A stretch of 64,000 nucleotides of DNA from Endozoicomonas sp. Mp262 (GCF_025643335.1 NZ_CP092489.1:1104501-1168500), one strand, 5' to 3'; shown: positions 38,315 to 47,028, counted from the first letter of the stretch. Numbers and translations: made by a program. Notes: generated by a model from the sequence alone, not told the origin.

Positions 38315-38365
38315 GGGCTGTTGACGTTTGCTCGTGTGCTCACGATCAAACGTCAACAGCCCCTA
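38312..38365. repeat. short palindromic repeat, family A, overlapping the 3' end of nudF
   Basis: The same 54-base hairpin as at 3251-3304, TA at both ends. The right arm, read on the minus strand, encodes the last five residues of NudF and its TGA stop (GGG GCT GTT GAC GTT TGA). The element abuts family C on its left. Confidence 0.85.
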
Positions 38366-38960
38366 ATTCTTTATGATGCAATTTTAACCACTGCAGGGCA
38401 ATCACTGCCGGAGCATTGGCAATGCGTCCATCAGTCACCATTGAATAGGCTTCATCAAAAGGAATGACATGCACCTTGATATCTTCTCCTTCCTCAGCCA
38501 GGCCAAAAGTGCCTCCCGCTTCACTGGCATCAACAATACCGCAGAAAAGCTTCATTTTTTCATTGGAAGCCCCGGGACTCATATAAAAATCAGCAATTGA
38601 CATTAACTTCTGTATGGAACAGTCAGATTCTTCCTGTACTTCCCGATAAGCCACACTCTCCAGGCTTTCCCCGGGTTCGGAAATACCCGCAACGATCTCC
38701 AGCAACCAGGGATCCTCACCTGATGCAAAAGGACCAAGCCGAAACTGTTCAACTAATACAACGCAGTGAAGTACAGGGTCATATAACAGAACGCCCACAG
38801 AGGGAGGCCGGATAATGGTTTCCCGATCAAGCAGCCTGCTTTCCCTGCCATCAAATAAACGATGGCGAAGTTTAAACAACCAGACTTTCAAAAACCCTGA
38901 AGAAAGGGCCGTCTTCTCTTCAATATCTACGTCTTGGCAACCCAAGCCCGAGAGCTTCAT
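38346..38960 (-). CDS. nudF: ADP-ribose pyrophosphatase (Nudix)
   Basis: 204 residues. It hydrolyses ADP-ribose to AMP and ribose 5-phosphate. Nudix box GISEPGESLESVAYREVQEESD (GX5EX7REVQEE form) at about residues 92-113 with the trailing loop FYMSPGASNEK. I start at the second ATG (38960) because AAGGA is then six bases away. The final residues GAVDV and the stop come from the family A repeat, so the original C-terminus was probably cut or extended by insertion. It follows the nucleotidyltransferase gene by ten bases; the pair would recycle NAD breakdown products. Confidence 0.92.
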   Translation of the reverse strand: MKLSGLGCQDVDIEEKTALSSGFLKVWLFKLRHRLFDGRESRLLDRETIIRPPSVGVLLYDPVLHCVVLVEQFRLGPFASGEDPWLLEIVAGISEPGESLESVAYREVQEESDCSIQKLMSIADFYMSPGASNEKMKLFCGIVDASEAGGTFGLAEEGEDIKVHVIPFDEAYSMVTDGRIANAPAVIALQWLKLHHKELGAVDV

Positions 38961-38970
38961 AGTCATTCCT

Positions 38971-39546
38971 TCAGGATTGATATAAACCTTTACCTTGAAT
39001 GTAGTCCTGGACTGTCGGTAAAAGCAATGAATTCAAAACACATCCATTTTCACATCGAGACTCCAGCAGGCCGCCAGCAATGGCTTGACGAACCTGACTG
39101 CTTCTTGCCTGGACTCTTTCTTTTGCCGTAAACAGTTTCCAGCGCTTTTCGATATCACCGGCCCTGTAAAACCTGTTCCAAACTTCAGGCACGGCATTAT
39201 CCGGGCCTCGAATAAAACTGAGCTCCACCGTCTTACCATAATATGTTTCAAGAGCATCCATCAAATCGTAGGTATAGACTGCCGAGTCCGGAGTCTCTGC
39301 CAACAACTGATATTCCAGGTCACATACTTCCATATCACATGAGTCAATGGCTGCCTCTGTTACAAAACAGTCAAGCATTGCAAGTCTGTGGGAAAATAAT
39401 TGCATGGTCTTGGCAAATGCATGAGATGCGCTGGGAACCAGAAGAATCTTATCAAAATAAGGAGCTGCCTGGCTGATCACATCAAGATGCCCCCGGGTTG
39501 GAGGATCAAATGCGGAACCAAAAACACCAATTTTTACTTTACTCAT
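38971..39546 (-). CDS. nicotinate/nicotinamide mononucleotide adenylyltransferase-like protein
   Basis: 191 residues. The nucleotidyltransferase signature is complete: GVFGSAFDPPTRGHLDVI (GxFxPxxxGH) at about 8-25, an SFIRGPDN segment, and the C-terminal ARSSQVR (SxSxxR) that binds ATP. It resembles NadD more than CoaD. In an operon with nudF, so a role in NAD salvage is likely (compare the fused NMN adenylyltransferase/Nudix enzymes). Whether the substrate is NaMN or NMN, and whether another nadD exists in the genome, cannot be seen here. Confidence 0.8.
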   Translation of the reverse strand: MSKVKIGVFGSAFDPPTRGHLDVISQAAPYFDKILLVPSASHAFAKTMQLFSHRLAMLDCFVTEAAIDSCDMEVCDLEYQLLAETPDSAVYTYDLMDALETYYGKTVELSFIRGPDNAVPEVWNRFYRAGDIEKRWKLFTAKERVQARSSQVRQAIAGGLLESRCENGCVLNSLLLPTVQDYIQGKGLYQS

Positions 39547-40038
39547 ATAATTTCAGGTTATGTCAAACTGCATATAAAAAAGGAAGGAATACCAATAAGA
39601 CCAGATGAATAAACTATGACTACAACAGCAGTACAAAAAACAGAATTTCCACCTAAAAAATAAGTATTACACTCTGACTTTACAACAAAAACATTCGCAT
39701 GATCACATCACCACAGCTAAAGCTAACTAATCTCATCAGACAAAAAATATTATACCCGACACCCTGCCGATATCGACCACCAAACCTGTCAGTCCGATTA
39801 CGTATCAACCAACGACCATCTACTGATGGCAATAAAACGTTGCTGACGTATTATTAATGGCGTTAATTACTCCCTGACTCTGGTTGGAATTTTGTTAAGA
39901 CTTGGCATCACCCCTCCTCCTTCCCCCTCCGATGCCAAGTCTTTTTTTATTCTCACTTCAAACGACTTCTGTTTGACCTGACATATTAACTGTCACTATT
40001 TTTCTAATTATCCCTTCATAAATTAATTAAAAAGCCTC
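39547..40038. other. intergenic region with a candidate small RNA
   Basis: 492 bases between divergently placed genes. The first half is AT-rich with CA-rich stretches (such as tacaacaaaaaca) and no gene. The end holds the strong plus-strand hairpin at 39899-39948. The plus strand has no gene before or after it that the hairpin could serve as a terminator for. Confidence 0.5.
39899..39948 (+). terminator. orphan Rho-independent terminator with pyrimidine-rich loop (candidate sRNA 3' end)
   Basis: GACTTGGCATC pairs perfectly with GATGCCAAGTC, followed by seven T. The 21-base loop is almost pure C and T with CCTCCTCC, complementary to Shine-Dalgarno sequences. No plus-strand gene lies upstream, so it probably ends a small RNA. 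A weak promoter (TTGCTG, 17 bases, TTAATT at about 39840-39868) would give a transcript of roughly 75 bases. Confidence 0.6.
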
Positions 40039-40902
40039 TTATTTTTGCGGAAATGTTCCCGGTATCTCAACTTCGACAGCAACGGGTAGGTGATCAGAAA
40101 CAGGCATATTAAGAACATTGACCTGGTTAACCTGTAAGGATGGACTCACCAGAACATGATCCAGAGAACGTTTGGGTCGCCAGCTTGGAAAGGTGTTTTC
40201 CCCCCAATTAACAGCATGAAGGTCGATATCTTTCAAAGGAGAGTCATGTAACAACTGATCCGCATGGGTGTTCATATCCCCCATCAATACTACATGGTCA
40301 TACCCCTCAATAAGCTCCCTGATGTAAGACAACTGAATGTTTCGCGTCCTCTGGCTCAAAGACAGATGCATCATTACAACTATCAGAGGATTTTGCTCTT
40401 CTCCGAAACGCGCCATAATAGCGCCTCGCCCGGGAATCAGTCCCGGCAACTTGTGGTCTTCCAGGGCCAAAGGCCGAAACCGGCTTAGCAGGCCATTACT
40501 GTGCTGGGCAAGTTTTCCAAGATTCCGGTTTAATTGTTGATACCAGTAGGGAAAATGTCCTTTAAGGGCAAGGTATTCGGTTTGATTGACAAATCCTGTT
40601 CTCAGGCTGCCACCATCCACTTCCTGCAGGGCTACAATATCAAAGTCAGGCAATACTGAAGCAATCCTGTCAAGATTGCCAACCCTGTCAGAATGAGGAA
40701 GTACGTGCTGCCAACCCTTGGTTATATAGTGCCGGTAAAACTGCGTATTAATTCCAACCTGTATATTGTAACTAAGCAATCGAATAGGGCGGTTCAAAAA
40801 AGGATAAGAGTTGTTGAATTCCAGCTCTCTACAATGAACCTGGCGAGACATTTGTCTGTTTATACGGCGGGAAATAGCACCTTTTAATGATCGGATAGGC
40901 AT
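40039..40902 (-). CDS. endonuclease/exonuclease/phosphatase family protein
   Basis: 287 residues from the ATG at 40902 (a GTG at 40938 is an alternative). EEP fold: RLLSYNIQVGIN with the metal-binding Asn, IVALQEVDGG (Glu), VVMMHLSLS, VVLMGDMNTHAD (Asp/Asn), SLDHVLVSP and the final VSDHLPVAVEVE His. All catalytic residues are kept, so unlike Crc it is probably an active hydrolase, but the substrate (DNA, phospholipid or other) is not known. No signal peptide. The order with dsbA, cytochrome c4, engB and polA matches Pseudomonas. Confidence 0.9.
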   Translation of the reverse strand: MPIRSLKGAISRRINRQMSRQVHCRELEFNNSYPFLNRPIRLLSYNIQVGINTQFYRHYITKGWQHVLPHSDRVGNLDRIASVLPDFDIVALQEVDGGSLRTGFVNQTEYLALKGHFPYWYQQLNRNLGKLAQHSNGLLSRFRPLALEDHKLPGLIPGRGAIMARFGEEQNPLIVVMMHLSLSQRTRNIQLSYIRELIEGYDHVVLMGDMNTHADQLLHDSPLKDIDLHAVNWGENTFPSWRPKRSLDHVLVSPSLQVNQVNVLNMPVSDHLPVAVEVEIPGTFPQK

Positions 40903-40979
40903 TTTATCAATTGCCTCAGCCCTGATGTCTATAAACACTCAGGGCTTATCTATGACTAAGAGAAAACCAGGCTTCAGGG

Positions 40980-41759
40980 TCAAGCAGCCGGAGCTACTTC
41001 TGGAAGCTTACCTGGTGTCTTATCACCTTTTAGTTTCTTATCGGCCTTTTCTTTCTCTCGATCAGCTTTAACCTTGGTAATCAGGTAGTCGCTAATGGCT
41101 GTCATATTTTCAAGTGAACCGGCAAGGCGTGGCTCAACAACATAGCGCCCATCAACTACAATGGCAGGAACGCCTGTTAAACCATAGCTTCTGATCATGG
41201 AAGATGCTTTCAGCAACTGATGGACAATTCCTATGGAATTAAAGCTGCTTTCAAATTTTGCTTTTTCTACCCCATAATTTTTATTTAAAAACGCTGCCAT
41301 GGCATCGCTATTTTTCAGATAGTTCTTCTTGTTTTGAATTTCGTTAAAGACTGCATCATGCACCTTCTCCAGGATCCCCATGCTGTCAAGAGTATAGTAA
41401 AGCTGGGCATGGGTTTTCCAAATATTGGGGCCGTAGAAAGCAGGCACCCGAACAAAATGAGCATCCTTTGGCAACTTCGGCTTCCACGCATCCACAATGC
41501 CTTCCAGAGAGTAGCAATGAGGGCAGCCGTACCAAAATACTTCAGCAACTTCCACCTGGTCAGCCTTTGTATCGGTCTGGGCTGGCATTTTCAGCACTCG
41601 ATAGTCCTTGCCTTCCTTATAAATAGTTTTGGCAACAGAAGGCTTTTTATCCCCGGCAACAGCTGCCGGCTTAAGGCTATCAACAGGCTTGGCCACCTCA
41701 GCCTGAACAGCAAGAGGTATAAGAACAAGCAACCACAGGTACCGCACCAGTTTTGCCAT
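40980..41759 (-). CDS. dsbA: periplasmic thiol:disulfide oxidoreductase DsbA
   Basis: 259 residues, longer than E. coli DsbA. Signal peptide (about 1-20, cleaved after VQA), then a linker of about 50 residues. The thioredoxin domain has the active site WYGCPHCY and the cis-Pro loop TGVPAIVVDGRYVV. It has a Lys-rich tail. It inserts disulfides into secreted proteins, which matters for exported proteins generally. ATG at 41759 with AGGAG upstream is the start, not the frame opening at 41789. Confidence 0.95.
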   Translation of the reverse strand: MAKLVRYLWLLVLIPLAVQAEVAKPVDSLKPAAVAGDKKPSVAKTIYKEGKDYRVLKMPAQTDTKADQVEVAEVFWYGCPHCYSLEGIVDAWKPKLPKDAHFVRVPAFYGPNIWKTHAQLYYTLDSMGILEKVHDAVFNEIQNKKNYLKNSDAMAAFLNKNYGVEKAKFESSFNSIGIVHQLLKASSMIRSYGLTGVPAIVVDGRYVVEPRLAGSLENMTAISDYLITKVKADREKEKADKKLKGDKTPGKLPEVAPAA

Positions 41760-41909
41760 AGAGAACTCCTGAACAAATAAATAGGTCATTAAACACTAAC
41801 GAATGATGCGATAGAGTCCAACAAGGAACTCTACCCACTGGAGTCTTACCAGGCAGAATAGGCATACGGATAAGTAGATTATCCTGCCACCATCTATGTT
41901 ATGCAGAAG

Positions 41910-42518
41910 CTACATACCCAGTCCCTGGATATAGTGAGATACAGCCTCAACTTCCTTATTACTGAGTTTTTCTGCAATCATTCTCATAATTTTGGTATCT
42001 CCATCATTCATCCGCTCTCCTTCCCTGAAGTCACGCAGCTGTTTGGCAGTATACTGGGCATGTTGACCGCTGATATACGGGAATCCCGCCAATGAATTTC
42101 CCTGGCCTGAAGGAGAATGACATGCCCCACAGGCAGGAATCCCTTTTTTGGCATTCCCTGCGCGATAGAGTTCTTCACCAAGAGAAATATATTTTTTATC
42201 CGTAACACCTGTTGGTGCTGACTGGCTGGCATAAAATGCCGCCATATCTTCAGCGTCCTCAAGAGTGATATTGCTGACAAAGGGCATCATTTCAGGAACA
42301 CTACGGACTCCAGACTTGATATCCATTATTTGTTTAACCAGATAGCGTTCCCCCTGACCAGCAAGGTTGGGATAATTCGGTACCAGGCTAACCCCTGTAG
42401 CACCATGACATGCTGTGCAATTGGAAACTTTTGACTTACCTATGGCAGCATCTCCTTTGGCAAGCGCCAAACCTGTTACTCCCAAAGATACTACCAGACT
42501 GAGAATGACTTTATTCAT
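41910..42518 (-). CDS. dihaem cytochrome c4
   Basis: 202 residues. Signal peptide [20 protein letters not shown], then two c-type domains with CTACH (about residue 34) and CGACH (about 130), each with a later axial Met ([10 protein letters not shown] and [11 protein letters not shown]). Cytochrome c4 is a periplasmic electron carrier that feeds terminal oxidases, such as the aa3-type oxidase encoded at 55-59 kb. In Pseudomonas it is next to dsbA and engB as here. Confidence 0.95.
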   Translation of the reverse strand: MNKVILSLVVSLGVTGLALAKGDAAIGKSKVSNCTACHGATGVSLVPNYPNLAGQGERYLVKQIMDIKSGVRSVPEMMPFVSNITLEDAEDMAAFYASQSAPTGVTDKKYISLGEELYRAGNAKKGIPACGACHSPSGQGNSLAGFPYISGQHAQYTAKQLRDFREGERMNDGDTKIMRMIAEKLSNKEVEAVSHYIQGLGM

Positions 42519-42703
42519 ACCTGACCCAGCTACGGCATTTGCCACGAATGGCTGTTATTATTCGTCTGACCCTACTACGCTTTAAAAGCCATAGCAGGAG
42601 ACTCAATCTTACTGCATATGCCCCTGAAAAGCTGAAAGTATATAATAAGGGGCTAGTACTATTGTCACTACTTTTGGCTCCCCATGCAAAGCCGACTTTC
42701 TCT

Positions 42704-43333
42704 ATGACTGAACAAACTACTTTGAATTATCAAAAAACCCACTTTCTGAAAAGTGCCGCCAAGCTAAATCAGTGTCCTCCTGACACTGGCCGTGAAGTTG
42801 CCTTTGCAGGCCGTTCCAATGCCGGTAAGTCCAGCGCCCTTAATGCACTCACAGGCTCCAGCAAACTGGCAAGAACCAGTAAAACCCCGGGTCGAACCCA
42901 GCTGATTAACTTTTTTACCGTTGAAGAAGGGCTTTACCTGGTAGACCTGCCAGGATATGGCTATGCCAAGGTCCCGGAAGCCATGAAAAAAGAGTGGCAG
43001 TATCACCTTAATGATTACCTGTCCCGCAGGGAATCCCTGTGCGGCTTGGTGCTGCTGGTTGATATCCGACATCCTATGAAGGAGTTCGACCAGATGATGC
43101 TTCAGTGGAGCATTGAATCACAGCTGCCACTGCATATATTGCTAACAAAAGCAGATAAACTAAAACAGGGGGCTGCCAAACAAGTTCTGAACAAACTTAA
43201 AAATCAGCTTCGGGACTATCCTCTTGTCAGTATCCAGCTTTTTTCTTCCCTGAAGAAGGCAGGCGTTGAACAATTGTCTGCAACCCTTGATGACTGGCTA
43301 TTGGAAGAAGCATCTAACCTATCTGAAGAATAA
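42704..43333 (+). CDS. engB: ribosome biogenesis GTPase EngB/YihA
   Basis: 209 residues from the ATG at 42704; the frame's earlier opening at 42539 overlaps the divergent cytochrome leader and lacks homology. G1 [10 protein letters not shown]2 region KTPGRTQ, G3 [10 protein letters not shown]4 TKADK. The family helps late assembly of the 50S subunit and is essential in many bacteria. It faces polA, with the sRNA region between. Confidence 0.95.
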   Translation: MTEQTTLNYQKTHFLKSAAKLNQCPPDTGREVAFAGRSNAGKSSALNALTGSSKLARTSKTPGRTQLINFFTVEEGLYLVDLPGYGYAKVPEAMKKEWQYHLNDYLSRRESLCGLVLLVDIRHPMKEFDQMMLQWSIESQLPLHILLTKADKLKQGAAKQVLNKLKNQLRDYPLVSIQLFSSLKKAGVEQLSATLDDWLLEEASNLSEE

Positions 43334-43915
43334 TAGCGGGTTTGCTAGCACAAGGCTCAGCACCAATGTGCAGCCTTGTGCCCCTACCCGAGGTGAAGAC
43401 TAAGTCACTGTTTTTACAATAGAGACAGAATATTCCTCCGGTTATCAGGCATTTTATTTATCTTCTTCATCCATTTTGACACTTCATTTACTTTTTCTTG
43501 AGATTCACGGGAAGCTTTTGTAGAGTGACTCGCAGGTGGTGATGGGCTTGGTTGATTTGCCATCAATCGAATAAGCAAGACAGGAATGCCGCTTATAGTT
43601 GTTGCCTTTCTTACTTCCTTCCTCAAAGTGTAAAAGCCTGTTGCTCCCTGTTTTATTATCGTTGTATTGATTTATATGGTGGCCCTCCTTCCCTGGCCAT
43701 CATTATTTTTTTATACAGAAAGCTTTGCTTTATCTACTCCCTCAAAATAATTCCCTCTCTCCTTTAACTATACTGTTGTGCTGACCAGCTCGTTTACTGC
43801 TTTGTTTACCTCAAAGAAGTAATCCTGATATAGAAAACCATGACAGGTATTGGAGTAGACTTCGGGATATACCTGGATCGCACTGAAAGCAAGGCACAGA
43901 GGGTTTGGTTACCAT
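43334..43915. other. intergenic region engB to the tandem sRNAs
   Basis: About 580 bases. Apart from the hairpin after engB I see no gene. A 70-codon minus-strand frame (43414-43626) opens only with a TTG and has no ribosome site; an internal ATG at about 43563 would give about 49 residues rich in Ser, Lys and Pro. Neither is convincing. Confidence 0.4.
43349..43382. terminator. hairpin after engB
   Basis: GCACAAGGCT pairs perfectly with AGCCTTGTGC across a 14-base loop, starting 16 bases after the engB stop. No T-run follows, so termination efficiency is uncertain. Confidence 0.45.
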
Positions 43916-44051
43916 AAAAAAAACCAGTTACCTTTGGGGGGGGAGGTGGTAACTGGTTATATAAACTGCAACGTCTATAGGGGAATAGAGGCTGCATTTT
44001 GTCAACACTAAACACACAAGGAGTTTATGAGTGCCACTCTTGGCTGCTCAT
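43916..44051 (-). ncRNA. ErsA-like small RNA, distal copy
   Basis: About 136 bases from the predicted start (about 44051) to a Rho-independent terminator: AACCAGTTACC pairs with GGTAACTGGTT (stem 43922-43932 with 43948-43958) and eight T follow. The loop is ACC, TCC and a run of C, complementary to Shine-Dalgarno sequences. A second hairpin, CACTCATAAAC...GTTTAGTG, exposes ACTCCTT. The promoter is 43916's upstream element at 44058-44084. It lies between engB and polA on the polA strand, the site of Spot 42 in E. coli and ErsA in Pseudomonas. Nearly identical to the proximal copy except in the terminator loop and just before it. Confidence 0.75.
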
Positions 44052-44057
44052 ATAACA

Positions 44058-44084
44058 TCAGACTCCCCTTTTCCGGAAAAGTTC
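44058..44084 (-). promoter_or_regulatory. sigmaE/AlgU-type promoter of the distal sRNA copy
   Basis: Read on the minus strand: GAACTT at 44079-44084, 16 bases, TCTGA at 44058-44062. This matches the extracytoplasmic stress sigma factor consensus (GAACTT-N16/17-TCTGA). Confidence 0.8.
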
Positions 44085-44105
44085 CCGGTATTCGAAAAAA
44101 AAAGC

Positions 44106-44237
44106 AAAAAAAACCAGTTACCTTCGGGGGAGACGGTAACTGGTTATATAGTTCGCAACATCTATCGGGAATAGAGGCTGCATTTTGCCAACACTAAACA
44201 CACAAGGAGTTTATGAGTGCCACTCTTGGCTGCTCAT
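44106..44237 (-). ncRNA. ErsA-like small RNA, polA-proximal copy
   Basis: About 132 bases from the predicted start (about 44237) to the T-run at 44106-44113; P. aeruginosa ErsA is reported at 132 bases. The terminator stem 44112-44122 with 44135-44145 is identical to the distal copy, but the loop differs (GTCTCCCCCGAA). ErsA is an envelope-stress sRNA controlled by AlgU and acts with Hfq on mRNAs; the promoter here is of that class. The 186-base unit is duplicated in tandem. Homology rests on position, promoter and architecture, not on a proven sequence alignment. Confidence 0.78.
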
Positions 44238-44243
44238 ATAACA

Positions 44244-44270
44244 TCAGACTCCCCTTTTCCGGAAAAGTTC
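44244..44270 (-). promoter_or_regulatory. sigmaE/AlgU-type promoter of the proximal sRNA copy
   Basis: On the minus strand GAACTT at 44265-44270, 16 bases, TCTGA at 44244-44248, identical to the promoter of the distal copy. It lies about 30 bases past the polA stop. Confidence 0.82.
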
Positions 44271-44301
44271 CGGGTCTTTGAAAAAAATATAAAAAAGTTA
44301 T

Positions 44302-47028
44302 TTAGTGCGCCTGATCCCAATTATCACCTGCGCCCACCTCAACAAGTAATGGAACATCCAGACTGGCGGCCTTCTCCATTTTATCTTTTATACCTACAAC
44401 AACCACCTCAAGATCCTTATCTGCAACCTCCAATACCAGTTCATCATGAACCTGCATAATGACCTTGGCATCCATAGCGCTGTTTACCAGCCATTGATCC
44501 ACAGATAACATGGCTTTTTTAATAATATCTGCCGCTGTTCCCTGCATAGGGGCATTGATGGCTGTCCTTTCTGCTGCTTGTCGGCGCATACCGTTGCGGG
44601 CGTTAATCTCGGATAAGTACAGCCGTCTGCCAAAGAGTGTTTCTACATAGCCTTTTTCCTTTGCTGAGGCCTTGGTTTCTTCCATATATCGAAGTACACC
44701 GGGATAACGATCAAAGTAGAGATCGATATACTCCTGGGCAGACTGTCTGGAAACCCCTAACTGACGGGCTAACCCAAAAGCAGACATACCATAGATCAAA
44801 CCAAAGTTAATGGCCTTGGCGCTGCGACGCTGTTCCGTGGACACCTGATCCAGTGCAACACCAAAAACTTCCGCAGCAGTGGCCTTATGGATATCCAGGC
44901 CATTGGCAAAGGCATCCAGTAATCCTTTATCCCCGGATAAGTGAGCCATAATCCTTAGCTCAATCTGTGAATAGTCCGCTGCAACCAGGGTATAGCCTTC
45001 AGGCGCAACAAATGCCTGGCGAACCCTGCGTCCTTCCTCAGTACGAATCGGAATATTTTGTAAGTTAGGGTCTGATGAAGAGAGTCTTCCGGTTGCGGTT
45101 CCCGCCTGATGATAGGAGGTGTGTATACGGCTAGTAGCCGGATTAATCATCTGGGGAAGTTTATCCGTATAGGTGGATTTCAACTTACTCAGGCTTCTGT
45201 GCTCAAGGATTAGGCGGGGCAAAGGGTAATCCAGGGCCAACTCCTGTAACACTTCCTCCGCTGTTGAAGGCTGGCCTTTTGGTGTTTTTTTAATAACTGG
45301 AAGTCCCAGCTTGTTGAATAGCAGCTCTTGGAGCTGTTTTGGAGAACTCAGGTTAAACACTTCTCCCGCATCTTCATGAGCCTGCTTTTCCAGCTCAGAC
45401 AACCGTTTGCCGATTTCGATACTCTGCTGCCCCAACAATGTACCATCAACCAATGCCCCATTTCTTTCGATTCTGGAAATAACATCCACCAGCGGCATTT
45501 CAATATCATCAAATACCTTTTTCAGGGATTCTTCCTGTTCCAGCTGAGGCCAGAGTGCCTGATGAAGCCTGAGGGTAATATCTGCATCTTCTGCCGCGTA
45601 GGGTCCGGCCTTATCCAGCTCTATCTGGTTAAAGGTCAGCTGCTTTACCCCTTTACCGGCAATAGCCTCAAAAGAGACGGTTGAAACGCCAAGATACCGT
45701 TTGGCAAGGCTATCCATATCATGTCGGGAAGCGGTGGAGTTGAGGACATAAGACTCCAGCATGGTATCAAATGCCATCCCTCTCAGTTCTATGCCATGGC
45801 GAGCCAGAACACTTTGGTCATACTTGAGGTTCTGACCCACTTTTCTCCGTTGCGGATTTTCCAGTAATGGTTTCAGCTGTTCCAATACCCACTGTCGGTC
45901 CAGCTGTTGCGGAGCACCAATATAGTCATGGGCAACAGGAACATAAGCCGCCTTTCCCGGTTCACAGGCAAAGGATACCCCTACCAGTTCTGCGGTCATG
46001 TAGTCCAGACTGGTGGTTTCCGTATCAAAGGCAAAAAGATCAGACCGGTTCAGTTGGTCAAGCCACTGAAGGAACTCTTTTTGCTCTGTAATAACTGTAT
46101 AGTCAGCCACAACCGCAGGCTGTTCATCTTCCCCGGCTTCACCCTTTTCCAGCTCACTGATCATGGACCGGAATTCAAACTCACGATAAAGCGTCAGCAA
46201 TGCTTCAGTATCTGCCGGTGTTGATTTGAGATCCTCGATAGAGTGGGGTAACTCAACATCGGTTTTAATGGTGGCCAGTTCCCGGGAAAGCAGAACCATG
46301 TCTTTATGTTCTTCAAATTTTTTGGCGAATGTTTTACTTCCCCTAAATCCCAGGGCAGCCACCTTATCAAGATTCTCCGATAGGGTGTCAATGCTGCCGA
46401 TACCCTGCAACAAAGCCAGTGCCGTTTTTTGGCCTACGCCAGGCATACCCGGAATGTTATCACTGGAATCGCCCATCAGTGCCAGATAATCTATTATCAG
46501 CTCCGCCGGAATACCAAACTTATCCACCACCCCATCCCTATCTGTCTTCACGTCATTCATGGTGTCAATCAGGGTGACATGCTCGGTAACCAGTTGGGCG
46601 ATATCCTTATCCCCGGTGGAAATAACCGTATCGATCTTCTTTTCCGTAGCCTCCCGGGCCAGGGTTCCGATAACATCATCCGCCTCCACGCCATCAACCA
46701 TCAAAAGAGGCAACCCCAAGGCCCTGACAATGTCATGGATTGGTTTAACCTGGGAACGCAGATCATCAGGCATAGGTTTTCTGGTGGCCTTATACTCATC
46801 AAAGAGTTCATGGCGAAAGTTCTTGCCCCTGGCATCAAAGATCACCACAACATGGCTTTCCGGATATTGACGCACCAGGCTTTTAAGCATATTGGTCATC
46901 ACCCGGATCGCACCGGTGGGTCGCCCATCGGACGTGCGCAAATTGGCTCGTTCAGAAGCATGGAATGCCCTGTAGAGATATGAAGACCCATCCACCAGAA
47001 TCAGGGGGGCGCTGGCTTGTTCAGACAT
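44302..47028 (-). CDS. polA: DNA polymerase I
   Basis: 908 residues. The 5'-3' exonuclease domain (1 to about 290) has ILVDGSSYLYRAFHA and the metal-binding DGVEADDVIGTLA. The 3'-5' proofreading domain keeps FAFDTETTSLD. The polymerase domain has VAADYSQIELRIMAHLSGD (motif A), RRSAKAINFGLIYGMSAFGLA (O-helix, motif B) and MQVHDELVLEV (motif C). All three activities appear intact. Two sRNA copies follow it. Confidence 0.98.
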   Translation of the reverse strand: MSEQASAPLILVDGSSYLYRAFHASERANLRTSDGRPTGAIRVMTNMLKSLVRQYPESHVVVIFDARGKNFRHELFDEYKATRKPMPDDLRSQVKPIHDIVRALGLPLLMVDGVEADDVIGTLAREATEKKIDTVISTGDKDIAQLVTEHVTLIDTMNDVKTDRDGVVDKFGIPAELIIDYLALMGDSSDNIPGMPGVGQKTALALLQGIGSIDTLSENLDKVAALGFRGSKTFAKKFEEHKDMVLLSRELATIKTDVELPHSIEDLKSTPADTEALLTLYREFEFRSMISELEKGEAGEDEQPAVVADYTVITEQKEFLQWLDQLNRSDLFAFDTETTSLDYMTAELVGVSFACEPGKAAYVPVAHDYIGAPQQLDRQWVLEQLKPLLENPQRRKVGQNLKYDQSVLARHGIELRGMAFDTMLESYVLNSTASRHDMDSLAKRYLGVSTVSFEAIAGKGVKQLTFNQIELDKAGPYAAEDADITLRLHQALWPQLEQEESLKKVFDDIEMPLVDVISRIERNGALVDGTLLGQQSIEIGKRLSELEKQAHEDAGEVFNLSSPKQLQELLFNKLGLPVIKKTPKGQPSTAEEVLQELALDYPLPRLILEHRSLSKLKSTYTDKLPQMINPATSRIHTSYHQAGTATGRLSSSDPNLQNIPIRTEEGRRVRQAFVAPEGYTLVAADYSQIELRIMAHLSGDKGLLDAFANGLDIHKATAAEVFGVALDQVSTEQRRSAKAINFGLIYGMSAFGLARQLGVSRQSAQEYIDLYFDRYPGVLRYMEETKASAKEKGYVETLFGRRLYLSEINARNGMRRQAAERTAINAPMQGTAADIIKKAMLSVDQWLVNSAMDAKVIMQVHDELVLEVADKDLEVVVVGIKDKMEKAASLDVPLLVEVGAGDNWDQAH

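Noticed and set aside
39831-39850. possible sigma54 promoter (TGGCA...TTGCT) before the orphan hairpin
   Set aside because: GG and GC are 12 bases apart instead of 10, so it does not fit the -24/-12 spacing.
39612-39900. CrcZ-like antagonist RNA for Crc/Hfq
   Set aside because: There are CA-rich stretches and a terminator, but no repeated AANAANAA motif series, no sigma54 promoter and no cbrAB nearby.
43414-43626. 70-codon minus-strand frame between engB and the sRNAs
   Set aside because: TTG start only, no ribosome site, no recognisable domain.
44027-44197. 57-codon plus-strand frame with AAGGAG before the ATG, spanning the sRNA copies
   Set aside because: It crosses a terminator hairpin and a promoter of the minus-strand sRNA, and AAGGAG is the complement of the sRNA's ACTCCTT loop.
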